Assembly: GCA_963821495.1 (NCBI GenBank)
Contig: CAWGEA010000003.1
Coordinates: 2,170,001-2,234,000, forward strand
Direction of reading: 5' to 3'
Source: AC-32 sp963821495
GTDB lineage: Bacteria; Actinomycetota; Thermoleophilia; Gaiellales; Gaiellaceae
Length of the DNA: 64,000 nucleotides
The notes beneath the pieces were generated by a model. That model saw only the letters and a program-made list of their open reading frames with translations. It had not been told where the DNA came from and did no database searches. This document shows, in pieces, positions 54,365 through 62,710 of the stretch. Every line of letters begins with the position of its first letter. Position 1 is the stretch's first letter. Made by a program: the position numbers and the translations under genes.

Positions 54365-55713
54365 CGAGGACCCCTGCTGAGGACGAGGTCGATCCTCGTG
54401 CCGCCGGGCCGAACCGTGCCGAAGGCCGGCTTCTGGGAGAGCACGCGACCCTTCTCGACCCGGCTCGAGTACGCGGCTCCCACCCGGCCGACGTGGCAGT
54501 CGACGCGCGCGAGCGTCCGCTTCGCCTCGAGAAGCGTCAGGCCGCCGAGCCGCTGGACGTTGCAGACCCCCGGCGCGTTGACGAGGACCGCGAGCCAGTT
54601 GTCGCCGTTGCGGCTGTTGTGCACGAGCACGCCGATGTCGCGCCGGCCGTCGCCGGTCAGGTCGGCGATCGCGATCGACTGGCCCTCGAACTGGTAGCCG
54701 TAGTCGAGCTTCGGGCGGAAGGATCCATCGCCCTTGTTGACGAGAACGGACACACACGCCGTGGCGATGTCCGGGTTACGGTCCCCGTTCACGTCGCCGA
54801 TCGCGAGGAGCGAGGGTGAGCAGCTGCTCGTCTTGTAGTCACGCCTGGCCGCAAGGCGGCCGTCGCCCCGGTTCATGAGCACCGAGATGCTGTTCCCCTT
54901 GAGGTTCTCGGTCGCCAGGTCGGGCTTGCGGTCGGCGTTCAGGTCGCGCAGCGCGATCGCAACCGGGTTGCGGCCGGTGCGGTAGTCGCGCTTCACCTCG
55001 AAGCTGCCGTCGCCGCGGTTCAGCAGTACCGACACGGTGCCGTCCCGCGCGTTCGCCGTCGCAAGGTCCGCCTTGCGGTCCCCGTTCAGGTCGCCGGCTG
55101 CGACGGCGCTGACGCCGCTTCCGGTCGCATAGTGGCCAGGCACGGCGTCGAAGCCGCCGGCGCCGCGGTTCAGGAACACCGAGACGGCAGCGCGCTTCGC
55201 GTCTTGGGCGACGAGGTCCGCCTTGCCGTCGCCGTTCACGTCGCCGACCGCGCCGAAGATGGCAGGTGCGAGAACGGTGTCGGGACCGCGGCGAAAGGCA
55301 CCGCTCCCCTTGTTGAGGAAGGTGGAGACGCCTTTCGGCTGCTCCGTCCCGTCCTGCTCGGTCGCGACGACGAGGTCGGGCTTGCCGTCGCCGTTGAGCT
55401 CGGCGAGCGTGACAGAGGTCGCAGCAGACGGCAGCGAGTAGTCGCGTAGCTCGAAGTCGCCGTGTCCCTGGTTGAGCTCAACGGAGACGCTGTCGTCGGG
55501 GTAGACGTTCGCGGCGAGGACGTCCGGCTTGCGGTCGCCGTTGACGTCGCCGACGGTGATCGAGGCCGCCCCGGTGTCCATGATCGCGCCGATGAGCAGC
55601 CTGCTCCTGAACGTCGGCCCGGAGCCTGTTGCGGCTGCGCCCGCCAGCGCGAACGCGAGCACCCCGGTCGTGCACGCGAGAGCGATGAGGCGGCGAGGAG
55701 CTCGAACGGTCAT
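54361..55713 (-). CDS. FG-GAP seven-bladed propeller with PASTA-like tail (P4)
   Basis: First gene of the four-gene operon, 450 residues, start ATG 55713. The signal peptide (RLIALACTTGVLAFALAGAAAT) is followed by seven loops: DVNGDRKPDV, ELNGDGKPDL, DVNGDGKADL, DLNGDRKADL, DLNADRKPDL, DVNGDRNPDI, DLTGDGRRDI. The tail has C-x21-C and LSQKPAFGTVRPGGTRIDLVLSRG. The gap to the divergent GNAT gene (100 bp) should hold the operon promoter. Confidence 0.9.
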   Translation of the reverse strand: MTVRAPRRLIALACTTGVLAFALAGAAATGSGPTFRSRLLIGAIMDTGAASITVGDVNGDRKPDVLAANVYPDDSVSVELNQGHGDFELRDYSLPSAATSVTLAELNGDGKPDLVVATEQDGTEQPKGVSTFLNKGSGAFRRGPDTVLAPAIFGAVGDVNGDGKADLVAQDAKRAAVSVFLNRGAGGFDAVPGHYATGSGVSAVAAGDLNGDRKADLATANARDGTVSVLLNRGDGSFEVKRDYRTGRNPVAIALRDLNADRKPDLATENLKGNSISVLMNRGDGRLAARRDYKTSSCSPSLLAIGDVNGDRNPDIATACVSVLVNKGDGSFRPKLDYGYQFEGQSIAIADLTGDGRRDIGVLVHNSRNGDNWLAVLVNAPGVCNVQRLGGLTLLEAKRTLARVDCHVGRVGAAYSSRVEKGRVLSQKPAFGTVRPGGTRIDLVLSRGPR

Positions 55714-55813
55714 GACCCGGCGATCCTCCGCCCCGCCCGCAACGCCCCGGTCACACTCGTGTAACGGCTGTGTCACAGACCTCGAGGTGCGACGTGCGAG
55801 CTAGGTTGCGCTC

Positions 55814-56572
55814 GTGCTGCGCGAGGTCGCCGAGTACCCGAACTGCTTCGGCCCGCTCGGGCCGGGCGCCGAGCGGATCGAGACCGACCGCTACACCCTC
55901 TGCCTCGGGCCGGGGTCGACGTGGAACACGGTCCAGCGGCAGCGGTTCGCGCTCGAGGAGCTCGACGAGGTGCTGGAGGAGGTACGCGCCCACCTGGGGG
56001 AGCGCGGGCGGACGCAAACGCAGTGGGAGGTTGGCAGCTCGGCGCCCGCCGGGCTCGTGGAGGCACTGCTCGGGCGCGGCCTGCGGCGCGACAAGGACCC
56101 GTACGCCGTCGCGCTCGTGCTGACGAACGAGCCGCCGCCGCTGCGCGAGGGGCTGACGGCGCGCAGGGTCGAGACGCTCGAGGAGCTCGAGTCCGCCTGC
56201 GAGGTGCAATGGGAGGCGTTCGGCAGCACGCCCGGGGAGATCGCGGAGGCGCGGCGCCTGCTGCCGACGCTCCTCCGCGAGAGCGTGAACCTCCGACACG
56301 CCGTCTGGCTCGACGGCGAACTGGTCTGCACCGGCACGGCCTCGCCGACCGAGCATGGACTACTGCTCTACGGCGGCGCCACGCGCACAGCCGCCCGCGG
56401 CCGCGGCGCCTACCGCGCGCTCATCCGCGCTCGCTGGGACGACGCCGTCGCCCTCGGCACCCCCGCGCTCATCACCCAGGGCGGCTCGATGTCGCGGCCG
56501 ATCCTGGAGCGCCTCGGCTTCGAGCGCGTCGGCGAGGTGCACATGCTGCTCGACCACTTCGGCACCGCTTAA
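55814..56572 (+). CDS. GNAT-family acetyltransferase
   Basis: A 252-residue protein from GTG 55814. The second half (LRHAVWLDGELVCTGTASPTEHGLLLYGGATRTAARGRGAYRALIRARWDDAV) has the GNAT acetyl-CoA motif, with R/G-rich AARGRGAYRAL, followed by ILERLGFERVGEVHMLLD. The front half (residues 1-105) looks like a second, degenerate GNAT-like fold. Substrate unknown. It lies between the two propeller operons; a strong terminator follows. Confidence 0.78.
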   Translation: MLREVAEYPNCFGPLGPGAERIETDRYTLCLGPGSTWNTVQRQRFALEELDEVLEEVRAHLGERGRTQTQWEVGSSAPAGLVEALLGRGLRRDKDPYAVALVLTNEPPPLREGLTARRVETLEELESACEVQWEAFGSTPGEIAEARRLLPTLLRESVNLRHAVWLDGELVCTGTASPTEHGLLLYGGATRTAARGRGAYRALIRARWDDAVALGTPALITQGGSMSRPILERLGFERVGEVHMLLDHFGTA

Positions 56573-56575
56573 GCC

Positions 56576-56601
56576 GGAAGCCGCTCGGCGGAGCGGCTTC
56601 C
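56576..56601. terminator. Terminator between GNAT and GYD genes
   Basis: GGAAGCCGCTC pairs perfectly with GAGCGGCTTCC around a GGCG loop, four bases after the GNAT stop. It separates two convergent genes. Confidence 0.7.
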
Positions 56602-56636
56602 GAACCGTGCGGCCGGCGAGGGCCGGCCCATGCCTT

Positions 56637-56921
56637 CTAGACGAAGGTCTTGAAGAAGATCTCGACGTCCTCGGCCGGGAAGGTCTCGGTCTCGAAGATC
56701 TCGAACTTCGCGATCTTGCCGAGGACGCGGAAGGCGGCCTCGTTGTCGGGATACGTGAAGATGCCGAAGTACTCCCACGGCCCCATCGTCGCCATGAAGC
56801 GCTCGAGCTTCCCGCCCTCGTCCTCGACGAGCTTGTGGATCTTGTCGAGGTACTCGGGGGTCTTCTCCAGGTGCTCGCGGGCCAAAGGCGTCAGCCGGAA
56901 GAAGCCGACATACGTGAACAT
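56637..56921 (-). CDS. GYD-domain protein, chromosomal copy
   Basis: A 94-residue GYD-family protein (MFTYVGFFRLTPLAREHLE, then VEDEGGKLERFMATMGPWEYFGIFTYP and FRVLGKIAKFEIFETETFPAEDVEIF). Its ATG at 56921 has a good GGAGG site. Length and nearly all landmarks equal those of the GYD gene at 13803-14087 in the mobile element. Function of the family is unknown. Confidence 0.87.
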   Translation of the reverse strand: MFTYVGFFRLTPLAREHLEKTPEYLDKIHKLVEDEGGKLERFMATMGPWEYFGIFTYPDNEAAFRVLGKIAKFEIFETETFPAEDVEIFFKTFV

Positions 56922-57058
56922 CCCAACCTCCCTCTCTTGTCCGGGGCCATCCTGCAGGCCCCGCCAACCTGTGAGCCTCTCGCGCCGGGTCGGTTCCTGA
57001 ATCCGAGGATCCCCCGAGCGGCCCCTCCTCTTTCTACTGATCGGCCGGCGTCGCGCCG

Positions 57059-58441
57059 CTAGCGCGTTCGCCCGAGGCTGACGACGAGGTCGACGCGGGC
57101 TCCTTGCCGCAGCACCGCCCCGAAGCCGGGCCTCTGCGCGCTCACGTGCCCCTTGCTCGTGTACGCCCCATGGGCGTGGCGGATCCTGCCGACGCGGCAG
57201 TGGGCCCGGGCCAGGCGCACCCTCGCGCTCGCCACGGTCAGACCCCGCACCTCCTGCACGTTGCAGCGCCGTCCCGTCCCGAGGGCGAGGCACAGGCCCT
57301 TGTCGCCCGCGGCCGCGAGGTCGACCCTGCCGTCGCCGTTGACGTCGCCGAGCGCGAGCATGCGATCGTTCTCGGAGAAGTAGCCGCACCTGGCGGCGCC
57401 GAGGTCGAACGTCGTGCGGAAGGTTCCCGCACCCCCGTTCAGGAGCACGGAGAGGTGTTTGTCGAAGTTCGCCGTCGCCAGATCCGGCCTCCGGTCGCCG
57501 TTCAGGTCGCCGATCGCGATCGACTGGGGCTCGGCCGACCCGACGTCGGGGCCAGCCGAAAGGACCGGGTAGGGGTGACTTCCCCTGAAGCTGCCGTCGC
57601 CCGCATTCAGGAGGACGGAGACCCCGCGCTCGCCGTCGGCGGTCGCCACGTCGAGCTCGCCGTCCCCGTTCAGGTCGCCGATCGCGACGGAGGCGGCCCC
57701 GCTGACGGCGTCCTCACGCGGGGCGCGGAAGGTGCCGTCGCCCTTGTTGAAGAAGACGGAGATGCTGTCGTTGCTGTCGCCGGTGACGATGTCCGGCTTG
57801 CGGTCGCCGTCGAGGTCGCCTGCCGCGACGGAGACCGGGTTGCCGGCTCCGACCGCGTAGTCCTGGCTCGTCGCGAAGGTTCCGTCGCCGTTGTTGTGCA
57901 GCACCGAGACGACGCCGGTGTCACCGCCCCGGTTCGGGCTGGCCGCGACGAGATCGGGAGCGCCGTCGCCGTCGAGGTCGGCCGCGGCGATCGAGGCCGG
58001 GCCCGAGCCCAGGGCTCCGACCACGTAGTCGCGCCTCGTGCCGAGCGTGCCGTCGCCGGCGTTGAGGAAGACGGTGACGAAGCCGGCGAGGTCGGCGAGC
58101 GCCACATCCGCGTGCCCGTCGCGGTTCACGTCGACGAGCGCGACACCGCGCGGATCGCCGGCCGGGATGAAGTCGCGCCTGGCGCGCAGGCTCCCGTCGC
58201 CTTTCGCGATGAACACGGAGACGGTCTGGTCGGCGTTGACGACGACGACGTCCGCGTTGCCATCACCGTTGAGATCGCCGCTCGCGCTCGCTTCGGTGCA
58301 GTAGCCGCAGCCTCTCGCGTACGGCACCGGGTAGCGAGTCGACGCGCCGAACGACGGTGCGGGATCGACCGCCGCAGCCGGCGCCACGGCACCGAGCGCC
58401 AGGGCGAGGGCGAGGCACGTGAGCGAGACGGCGGCCTTCAT
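57059..58441 (-). CDS. FG-GAP seven-bladed propeller with PASTA-like tail (P5)
   Basis: A 460-residue secreted protein (signal LTCLALALALGAVAPAAA) with seven loops: DLNGDGNADV, DVNRDGHADV, DLDGDGAPDL, DLDGDRKPDI, DLNGDGELDV, DLNGDRRPDL, DVNGDGRVDL. The tail again has C-x21-C and VSAQRPGFGAVLRQGARVDLVVSLG. An extra pair of cysteines sits before the first repeat (GCGYCTE). It is downstream of P6 (P6 stop and P5 start are one base apart), so the two are one operon. Confidence 0.9.
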   Translation of the reverse strand: MKAAVSLTCLALALALGAVAPAAAVDPAPSFGASTRYPVPYARGCGYCTEASASGDLNGDGNADVVVVNADQTVSVFIAKGDGSLRARRDFIPAGDPRGVALVDVNRDGHADVALADLAGFVTVFLNAGDGTLGTRRDYVVGALGSGPASIAAADLDGDGAPDLVAASPNRGGDTGVVSVLHNNGDGTFATSQDYAVGAGNPVSVAAGDLDGDRKPDIVTGDSNDSISVFFNKGDGTFRAPREDAVSGAASVAIGDLNGDGELDVATADGERGVSVLLNAGDGSFRGSHPYPVLSAGPDVGSAEPQSIAIGDLNGDRRPDLATANFDKHLSVLLNGGAGTFRTTFDLGAARCGYFSENDRMLALGDVNGDGRVDLAAAGDKGLCLALGTGRRCNVQEVRGLTVASARVRLARAHCRVGRIRHAHGAYTSKGHVSAQRPGFGAVLRQGARVDLVVSLGRTR

Positions 58442-58442
58442 G

Positions 58443-60656
58443 TCAGAACCGGGCCAGCAGCCTGGCGGTGGGCTCGAAGGCGATCCGCCCCGGGCGCGTC
58501 GCGTCGCCAAGGTTGTAGGCGTAGAAGAGGCCGGCCGCCGTCAGCTTCGCGTCGACCAGCCCCTGCGCCGCGGCCGACGTGAGCGGGAACGAGGTCAACT
58601 TTCCATCCCGGAGCCGCACGAGCACGAGCGCGCGCGGGCCGCGCAGCAGGGCGAGGCTCGAGGTCAGCCCGGCCAGCTGGAGCGCTGCGCTCGGGCCGAG
58701 GGCGATCGACTTGCGCAGGCGTCCGCTCGCCGCGCCGTAGAGACGGAGCGCGACGCGTCCCGCGACGCCGAGCTCGGTGCCGCTGAGGGCGACGCTTCGC
58801 GGGTCGGCGGCGGCAACCGTGGCGAGCCTGGCGCCGTTCGAGCCGAGGACGAGCACGCTACCCCCCGCCTCGAGCGCCATCCGCCCGCCCCCGACCGCGC
58901 GCAGCGGCCGGGCAACGGGATCCCGACGGACGCGGCGAACGGCTCCGCCGTAGACGCGCCGCAGCGACTGCCCCGAGATGCGATAGGTCGGGGACTCGCC
59001 CTCGCAGTCCGAGCTGCAGTCGACCGACCAGTCGTTCCAGGCGATCAGCGGCCCGCCGCCGAGCAGCTGTTCCACCCACACGCCGGTCAGCTCGCAGGGA
59101 CCGGCACCGCAGTCGTTCTCCTCGCTGTCGACCTGGCGACGGCGCCCGCCCGAGAGCTTCGAGACGAGCACCACGGCCTCGCAGCTCGTGTTGCCGCAGG
59201 AGCTCTCCGTCCACGCCACCCGGCCGCCTCCGACCGCGAAGTCGGAATAACAGCCGCCGCTGTAGCTGGCGGTCTTGAAGGTGCGCACGGTCCGTGCCGG
59301 GGGGCGCCAGGCGAGCGGAACGCCGCCGGCGCAGGCCGCTGCGTGGGTACCGTCGGCCGCTAGGGCGGTGATCTGGCGGCGCGTGCCGAAGACCGCATCC
59401 GCCCGCCCGTGAAGCCCGCGCGCAGGCCCGATCTGGGGTGTCGAGCCGGTCTGCAGGAGGACGGTGCTTCCCTGCGGGCCGAGCGGCCAGAACTCCGTTC
59501 CCGGCGCGAGTGCTGCGAGGTCGGGCCTGCCGTTCCCGTCGAAGTCGGCGGCGACGACCTGGAAAGGGGCGAGCGCGATGAACGGCGAGAGCGCGGCGAC
59601 GTGGAACGCGCCGCCGCCGCCCGCGACCGCAACCGAGACCGCTCCGGCCTCCGCGTCCGCGACCGCGAGGTCGCTCGTGCCGTCGCCGTTCAGGTCGGCG
59701 ACCGCGAGATCGTTCCCGACCGTCGGGACCGGCGACCCCGGGGCGGCACGGAAGCCGCCCGCGCCGTCGCCGAGGAGGATCGCCACGCCGTTCGTCTCGA
59801 GCGCGGCGAGGTCGGGCTTGCCGTTTCCGTCGAAGTCGCCGACGAGCACCGGGCCGGGGCTGCGCACCGGCTCCACACTTTGCGGCGCCCCGAAGCGGCC
59901 GGTGCCGTCTCCGCGCATGATCGAGAGCTCGTTCAGCTCGGTGTTCGCCACGGCGAGGTCGCGCTTTCCGTCGCCGTTCAGATCGGCAGCCGCGACGGAG
60001 AGGTCGGCGCCCGCGAGGACCGGGACCGGCGAGCCGGGAGCCTCGGCGAAGCCCCCGGCGCCGTTTCCGAGCAGGATCTCGAGCGCGGTGACGCGTCCCG
60101 AGGGGTCCGCGACCGGGACCGCGAGGTCGGGGTGGCCCTCGCCGGTGAGGTCCGCGGCGGCGAGGCTCCGCGGGCTGCCGCTCACGTGCACGGGCGACCC
60201 GGGTGCCGCCGCGAAGCGGCCGCTGCCGTCGCCGATCAGGATGTCCACGGCCTTGCCCTCCGTGCTCGTGAGCGCGAGGTCGGCCTTGCCGTCTCCGTTC
60301 ACGTCGGTGGCCGCGAGCGAGCACGGCCGCGTGCCGGTGGGCAGCGGCGGCGCCGGGCCGGGCCCGAAAACGCCGCCGCCGTCGTTCAGCAGGATCCTGA
60401 GGGCGTTCTCGCCCGCCGACTCGCCGCAGCTTGCGACCGCGAGGTCGGGGGCGTGGTCGCCGTTGACGTCCGCGACGACGGCGTCGCCGGGCAACGGGCC
60501 TGCGTCGAAGGCCGCCCCGGGCACGAAAGACGGGTCGGCAGGGGAGCCGACGGCCGCGCCAGCGGCCGCGACGGCGAGCAGGCAACCGAGAGCCGCCGCA
60601 GCGCCCGCGCGCCGGACCCCCCCGCGTGCACGTGCCGTCTTCGACCCGTTCGACAT
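58443..60656 (-). CDS. FG-GAP seven-bladed propeller with a different C-terminal half (P6)
   Basis: A 737-residue secreted protein. Seven loops are present in the first about 370 residues (DVNGDHAPDL, DVNGDGKADL, DLTGEGHPDL, DLNGDGKRDL, DFDGNGKPDL, DLNGDGTSDL, DFDGNGRPDL), and the surrounding strands read like PGSPVP(V/T) repeats. The C-terminal about 300 residues lack the PASTA-like tail; they contain a cysteine-rich block (SCGNTSCEAVV, DCGAGPCELTG, DCSSDCEGE) and then beta strands like a second propeller. The signal region starts with an unusually long N-tail (SNGSKTARARGGVRRAG). First gene of the operon with P5. Confidence 0.85.
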   Translation of the reverse strand: MSNGSKTARARGGVRRAGAAAALGCLLAVAAAGAAVGSPADPSFVPGAAFDAGPLPGDAVVADVNGDHAPDLAVASCGESAGENALRILLNDGGGVFGPGPAPPLPTGTRPCSLAATDVNGDGKADLALTSTEGKAVDILIGDGSGRFAAAPGSPVHVSGSPRSLAAADLTGEGHPDLAVPVADPSGRVTALEILLGNGAGGFAEAPGSPVPVLAGADLSVAAADLNGDGKRDLAVANTELNELSIMRGDGTGRFGAPQSVEPVRSPGPVLVGDFDGNGKPDLAALETNGVAILLGDGAGGFRAAPGSPVPTVGNDLAVADLNGDGTSDLAVADAEAGAVSVAVAGGGGAFHVAALSPFIALAPFQVVAADFDGNGRPDLAALAPGTEFWPLGPQGSTVLLQTGSTPQIGPARGLHGRADAVFGTRRQITALAADGTHAAACAGGVPLAWRPPARTVRTFKTASYSGGCYSDFAVGGGRVAWTESSCGNTSCEAVVLVSKLSGGRRRQVDSEENDCGAGPCELTGVWVEQLLGGGPLIAWNDWSVDCSSDCEGESPTYRISGQSLRRVYGGAVRRVRRDPVARPLRAVGGGRMALEAGGSVLVLGSNGARLATVAAADPRSVALSGTELGVAGRVALRLYGAASGRLRKSIALGPSAALQLAGLTSSLALLRGPRALVLVRLRDGKLTSFPLTSAAAQGLVDAKLTAAGLFYAYNLGDATRPGRIAFEPTARLLARF

Positions 60657-60736
60657 CGTGGCGCCATCATGAGGGGCTCCTGTCACAGCCTCGTAACAGC
60701 CGCGATACGAAACGGCGAGCACGCTGCTCGCGGAAG

Positions 60737-60807
60737 AGGCGCCGACCAGAATCGAACTGGTGTGCGAGGCTTTGCAGGCCTCTGCCTAACCACTCGGCCA
60801 CGGCGCC
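60737..60807 (-). tRNA. tRNA-Cys(GCA)
   Basis: On the minus strand GGCGCCG starts a cloverleaf whose acceptor pairs with CGGCGCC, followed by anticodon loop CTGCAAA (GCA) and T-arm GTTCGATTC. The T-discriminator ends the gene. It lies between P6 and the Flp pilin unit. Confidence 0.95.
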
Positions 60808-60886
60808 AGCGGCGACCATCGTAGCGAGGTGGTTCTCGCGGTACGGCGAGCTCGTGAAGGATCTGAAAGTCGCGAAACTGCTCTGG

Positions 60887-61099
60887 CTAGAGCAGGTCGA
60901 GGTCGTCCTCGGGCTCGTCGTCGTGGTGGCGGCGGTGGTAGACCCAGAAGGCTCCGACGGCCAGTGGGACGACCAGCAGGAAGCGCGGGTCTGCCCAGGC
61001 CGTCGAGAGCCAGAGCGCGACCGCCGTGGCGGCCGCGCTCCAGCGGATCACCCGCTGTTCGCGGGCGGTCAAGCTCGTATACAGGTCGTGGAAGATCAT
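60887..61099 (-). CDS. Small two-TM membrane protein downstream of the pilin
   Basis: A 70-residue protein with amphipathic start MIFHDLYTSLTAREQRVIRW, two TM helices (SAAATAVALWLSTAW and FLLVVPLAVGAFWVYHRR) and an acidic C-terminus (HHDDEPEDDLDLL). Its ATG overlaps the stop of the Flp pilin gene by four bases (ATGA). No named family is recognised; it might act with the pilin. Confidence 0.55.
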   Translation of the reverse strand: MIFHDLYTSLTAREQRVIRWSAAATAVALWLSTAWADPRFLLVVPLAVGAFWVYHRRHHDDEPEDDLDLL

Positions 61100-61296
61100 C
61101 CGGGTAGGACGCCTGCGACGTTCTCGATCGCGTTGCGGACGTTGTCGGAGAGCAGCGAGATCGCGGCGACGACGGCGAGAGTGATGACGGCCAGGACGAC
61201 GCCGTACTCGGCCATCGTCTGGCCCTCCTCGCGGCGGCGAAGCGCGTCCACCGTGGAACCGGCAAACGCCTGCGTGAAAGCGAAGAACTTCAGCAC
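61096..61296 (-). CDS. flp: Flp-type (type IVb) pilin
   Basis: A 66-residue pilin. The GTG start at 61296 has a strong GGGAGGTGA site. The hydrophobic N-region after the short charged leader contains RRREEGQTMAEYGVVLAVITLAVVAAISLL, the G/E-x-x-x-x-E-Y prepilin pattern of Flp pilins (cleaved before or after the Gly, here near G-Q-T-M-A-E-Y), followed by the TM helix. No tad secretion genes are in this window, so assembly must be encoded elsewhere. It precedes a small two-TM protein in an ATGA-overlapping pair. Confidence 0.85.
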   Translation of the reverse strand: MLKFFAFTQAFAGSTVDALRRREEGQTMAEYGVVLAVITLAVVAAISLLSDNVRNAIENVAGVLPG

Positions 61297-61495
61297 GAGT
61301 TCACCTCCCTTCGCGTGGGTCGAGGAGGGTCGTCTCGATTTGGTTGTGTTCGGTGCTCGGCCCACGCCGCGACTCCTCCGTTGTGCTGGAAGCGGGGGCC
61401 GCACCGCCCTTTGGTGGTTAAACGCTTAATCGGCGCCCGGAACGGCGGTGCCGCATCCCTCACAAGAGCGATTCGCAGTCAGCCAGAAGCGGCAG

Positions 61496-61524
61496 CTGAA
61501 GGGCCCGCCAAGCGGGCCCTTCAG
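61496..61524. terminator. Strong stem-loop between VPS62-like gene and the pilin leader
   Basis: CTGAAGGGCCCGC pairs over 13 bases with GCGGGCCCTTCAG around CAA. It lies 14 bases after the stop of the VPS62-like gene on the minus strand and separates it from the pilin leader. Confidence 0.7.
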
Positions 61525-61537
61525 CGCCCGAGACCCG

Positions 61538-62518
61538 CTATCCAAGCGGCCAGGTCGCGATCGTCGCGAGCGGGTCCTGCCAGACGTCGTGATAGACCGG
61601 GCCGACCGGTGACGTGCCGAGCGGCAGGGTTCCGACGAACCCGGCGTGGAACCACTGCAGCTCGCCCCAGAGGCCGTCGAACCGCAGCCAGGCCTGCGAG
61701 TGCTCGTCCGCCGTGTGGATCGTCGTGACCCGGCCACCGGACTGCGGCGGCCCTGCCACCGCGCCGGCCGCCGAGGTGTAGTCGTTCGGCAGCGGCAGGC
61801 CATGCTGAGCCAGCAGCGCGAGCACCGGCGGCGGGATGCAGGCCGGGTTGAACTGGTGCGCTCCGGGCGCCAGGTAGTTGGCGTGCGAGCCCAGCGCGAC
61901 GTAGACGATCGGGTGCGTTCCGTCCCACCGCGGGGTCGTCGCCCAGGCCCGGCGCTGCCCGAGGCAGTGCTGGCTATAGCCGACCTCGAGCGGCTGCGCG
62001 TCGGCCGAGAGCACGACGTTGACGACCTCCCAATCGCCCTCGTGCGCCTGCCAGATGACGTCGCTCGGTGGGTAGAAGTACGAGTAGACGTCGTCGTAGT
62101 AGAAGTACCAGTACTGGAGAACGGTCGCCCCTGGCACGTGGGCGACTCGACCGTAGACCTGGCTGCCGCCGCTCCCGGAGCTCCAGCCGGTCTGGTAGCA
62201 CGAAAGCCCGCCGAGCAGTGCGGAAGGGCTGCAGGTCGTCTGGTTGAGCCTGAAGATTCCCGTTCCCGGCTCCGGCAGATCGCCAGGTCCCGGGTCGGGG
62301 TCGACGACGATCCATTGCCCTCCCACGAGCTGCTCGAGCGCAGCGTCCGAGACGAACGACTGGATGCTCGCCGGGCCGAACAGCTCTTGCGGGTCGAAGT
62401 GGGTCACCGGCTGGTACGTCCGTAGAAGCTGCGAATCCAGTGACGCGGCTCGTGCCACTGCGGCGCCCGCGAGTAGGAGCAGCAACGCGGCCGACAAGCA
62501 TGCGATCAGCTTGTTCAT
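61538..62518 (-). CDS. VPS62-related secreted protein
   Basis: A 326-residue exported protein. The signal peptide is LIACLSAALLLLLAGAAVARA. The family landmarks are TYQPVTHFDPQELFGP near the start, YWYFYYDDVYSYFYPPSDVIWQAHEGDWEVVNVVL in the middle (HEGDWE motif) and YVALGSHANY later, the pattern of the VPS62/DUF946 group, proteins of unclear function often with a lectin-like or hydrolase-like fold. Two cysteine pairs (TTCSPS, GLSCYQT; SQHCLG, PACIPP) suggest disulphides. Confidence 0.78.
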   Translation of the reverse strand: MNKLIACLSAALLLLLAGAAVARAASLDSQLLRTYQPVTHFDPQELFGPASIQSFVSDAALEQLVGGQWIVVDPDPGPGDLPEPGTGIFRLNQTTCSPSALLGGLSCYQTGWSSGSGGSQVYGRVAHVPGATVLQYWYFYYDDVYSYFYPPSDVIWQAHEGDWEVVNVVLSADAQPLEVGYSQHCLGQRRAWATTPRWDGTHPIVYVALGSHANYLAPGAHQFNPACIPPPVLALLAQHGLPLPNDYTSAAGAVAGPPQSGGRVTTIHTADEHSQAWLRFDGLWGELQWFHAGFVGTLPLGTSPVGPVYHDVWQDPLATIATWPLG

Positions 62519-62710
62519 GTCTCCTCCCCTGTCGTGGCCACGAAGAAGCCGTCGCAGAGGCGATCTCGCAGGTCGTCCCCGCGATCGTGCCGTGGAGGAT
62601 CCTCCGCAGGCCGCACCTCCACATCGGGGAAACCACGTAGGGGCGCTTCCCGGGATCGATTCGCCTTTGCCGACCCGGGACCCGGCGGGCGACGCGGCGC
62701 GACGCAGCCT

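Noticed and set aside
50152..60656. DNA repeats in the propeller genes as a CRISPR or VNTR array
   Set aside because: The repeated DNA (such as TTGCCGTCGCCGTTCAGGTC) encodes the calcium loops in frame and has unequal spacing of 150-200 bases, so it is explained by protein repeats.
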